Source of the DNA: Circinella umbellata
Lineage: Eukaryota > Mucoromycota > Mucoromycetes > Mucorales > Lichtheimiaceae
Reading direction: 5' to 3'
Assembly (NCBI GenBank): GCA_025093555.1
Contig: JAIWNF010000017.1
Span: forward strand, 620,001-684,000
DNA: 64,000 bases
The position numbers and the translations under genes are program-made. How positions within the stretch are numbered: position 1 is the stretch's first letter; each line of letters starts with the position of its first letter. This document shows positions 62,044 through 64,000 of this stretch, in pieces. The notes under the pieces were generated by a model. It was not told the DNA's origin, searched no databases, and saw only the letters and a list, made by a program, of their open reading frames with translations.

Positions 62044-64000
62044 ATGTCAAGAAGGGATCGTATAAAAGAATTTATGGAAAATAAAAACTGGAAATTTTAT
62101 TGTACTGTGATAGCGAGTATGGCAGTAACAGGTGCAAGTATTTATTATCTTTCGTCTTTATCCACTTTAAATAAAAAAGACTTTAAAAAAGAGGACACGG
62201 AAGAAAAAAAAAAGCTGGGTGATACAAGAACACCAACGAAAAGTAAGTTCTTTTATAAATGACAAATGACAAAAACTTGACATGTTTCTAAAAAATATAT
62301 ATATATGTAAATATATTAGAGAATATATTGGATAATTATGAAGGCATGTCAAGTGAAACCATTGCTAAACTTTCTATTAAAGTAAGTCAAGTGTTTTTTG
62401 GAGTGGAAAGAAAAGTTATATCTTTTTATGCATGAAATTTATCTTTTTTTTTTAAATAGCAACGAACTGATGCAGCACAGATTTTGAAAACAAAAGGAAA
62501 TAATTTATTTGGAAAAAAACAATGGAAAGAAGCTGCTCAATGTTATACAAAAGCTATTGAATTTAAAGCGGATCCTGTTTATTATTCAAATCGAGCTGCT
62601 TGTTATGCTAATTTAGGTGACAACGATCGAGTCTTTGAGGATTGTCATAGTGCTTTACAATTAAATCCAGTGTATATAAAAGCTTTAAATAGAAAAGCAC
62701 ATTCATTAGAATTACGTGGAGATCAAGAAGAAGCTCTTTATGGTAATTCAACATATTATCTTTATATAACGAAATGAAACAGGGAAAATGAACTCACTGT
62801 TATTTTGTAGATTATACATGTGTTTGTATATTAGAAAATTTTAAAAATGAAGTGGCAGCAAGATCTATGGAAAAATTAATGAAAAAAGTTTCTGAAAAGA
62901 AAGCTTCAGAAATAATAAAGGCAAGTGGATTTTGGGGTACGGTTAAGAGGAGGTGGGAGAGAGAGACTTGATTTTTTAATATCCATGTTTTTTAGTAGAC
63001 AAAAAAACCAAGGTTACCTTCATCTACTTTTGTTTCTGCTTATTTTGATTCATATAGACCAGGTATATATTTAGATTTGAAATCTTAATACGTATATAAT
63101 AATACGAATACTAAATAATATTATAGATAAATCAAGAGCTGAACCTATAGAATCATTTGAAAATGAAGGAGATGAATATTTTTATAAAACATATCAAGCT
63201 ATTCAATCTAAAAATTATCAAGAAGCTTCTATAGATTGTGATAAAGCAATTGAATTAGGCTGTTCACCTGTTTATCAAGCCCATGCTTATAATATCAAAG
63301 GAACATTTCTATTTTTAAAAGGAAATGCAAAAGAAGCAATGGAATGTTTTGATAAATCAATTCAATTGGATCCTAAATATATTCAAAGTTATATTAAACG
63401 ATCTAGTATATGTATTGAAAAAGGTTTAACTACATATTTATTATTTGATCTATTATTAAGTTTATACTTATACCTATTATTAATATATTACATATTTCAT
63501 TTATATAGGAAATCTAATTGAAGCTTTAAAACAATTTGATGAAGCTATTGAAATTAATCCAACTGATCCAGATATTTATTATCATCGGTAAGATATCTTA
63601 ATTTTTAATTTTGTTTACTATGTAGAGATATTAATAAGTATAATTTATACGTATATATTATTTACTAGGGGTCAAGGTATGTATTTATTTATTCACTCTT
63701 TTGGAATGATATCAATAAATCTTATTAACATTTATATTTATTTATTTATTTTTGAAAATGAAACAAGTTCATTATATAAGTGGCAACTTTGAAAAAGCTG
63801 TTAAAGATTATAGTGAAAGTATTCGATTGGATGATTCCTTTGTTTATGCACCTATTCAATTAGGTGTAGCACAATATAAACTTGGACAGATAGATTCATC
63901 TTTAGCCACATTTGAATCTACATTAAAAAAATTTCCTCAATCATCTGAAGTGCATAATTATTTTGGTGAATTATTATTAGAACAACAAAATTTACCACAA
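62044..64000 (+). CDS. TOM70: Mitochondrial import receptor Tom70, 5' part, cut by the window end
   Basis: Outer-membrane receptor that takes preproteins and Hsp70/Hsp90 clients. Exons so far: 62044-62242, 62320-62381, 62460-62742, 62811-62920, 62999-63062, 63127-63423, 63509-63587, 63669-63676 (8 nt), 63768-64000+. The N-terminal membrane anchor ([20 protein letters not shown]) is followed by a charged linker, then the TPR clamp ([34 protein letters not shown]) and later TPR repeats. The start [10 protein letters not shown] is chosen over an in-frame ATG seven codons upstream. The fourth intron uses a GC donor (AAAG/gcaagt). Confidence 0.93.

Overview
The window is nuclear DNA of an AT-rich filamentous fungus, most likely Mucorales (Mucoromycota). 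Three things point there: genes are cut by many short GT-AG introns (about 60-130 nt), several repeat gene families look specific to Mucorales (from memory), and the host genes include chitin synthase chaperone Chs7, a Gcn4/Cpc1-like bZIP and an EF-hand aspartate/glutamate carrier. I saw no tRNA, rRNA or CRISPR array.

Layout. (1) 0.2-6.4 kb is a compact host block: YPT6 (-), RPL27 (-), an SLX4-like UBZ4 zinc-finger gene (+) and CHS7 (-). (2) 7.3-37.2 kb is a repeat island without a recognisable housekeeping gene. It starts with wrecks of a Tnp2-type transposase, a 3'-5' exonuclease gene and an unknown gene. It is dominated by a direct segmental duplication: copy A about 14.23-22.04 kb and copy B about 23.27-37.17 kb, where B is split by later insertions. 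Each copy carries a multi-exon gene (642 aa, with a D...ExK nuclease-like signature) and a second gene for a repeat-containing 208-aa protein, both on the minus strand. Both are intact only in copy B. The island also holds mariner/pogo-like inverted-repeat elements, a 2.46-kb inverted-repeat insertion with its own spliced gene, and two families of tandem structured repeats. (3) 38.3-51.6 kb is a second compact host block: an M17 leucyl aminopeptidase (+), the mitochondrial aspartate/glutamate carrier (+), GPI17/PIG-S (-), a LOG-family protein (+), a HAD hydrolase (-) and a small secreted or membrane protein (-). (4) 53.0-58.0 kb is a second graveyard: a truncated KDZ transposase joined to a fragment of another repeat family, and two opposed fragments of Mucorales-type repeat genes. 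(5) 59.3-64.0 kb is host again: the bZIP gene with two upstream ORFs (a Gcn4/Cpc1-like translational control layout), VPS55 (-) and the start of TOM70 (+), cut by the window end.

The host genes serve secretion and the cell surface (Ypt6, Chs7, PIG-S, Vps55), mitochondria (Tom70, carrier), translation (eL27), amino-acid economy (aminopeptidase, bZIP) and DNA repair (SLX4-like). There is no operon logic, but head-to-head pairs with gaps of about 207-224 bp recur. The most unusual observations are two consecutive microexons of 9 and 8 nt in YPT6, the two-uORF leader, and the two-gene nuclease-like module preserved in only one of two duplicated copies. All splice models were read by eye from GT/AG signals, reading frame and family similarity. 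None rests on transcript data.
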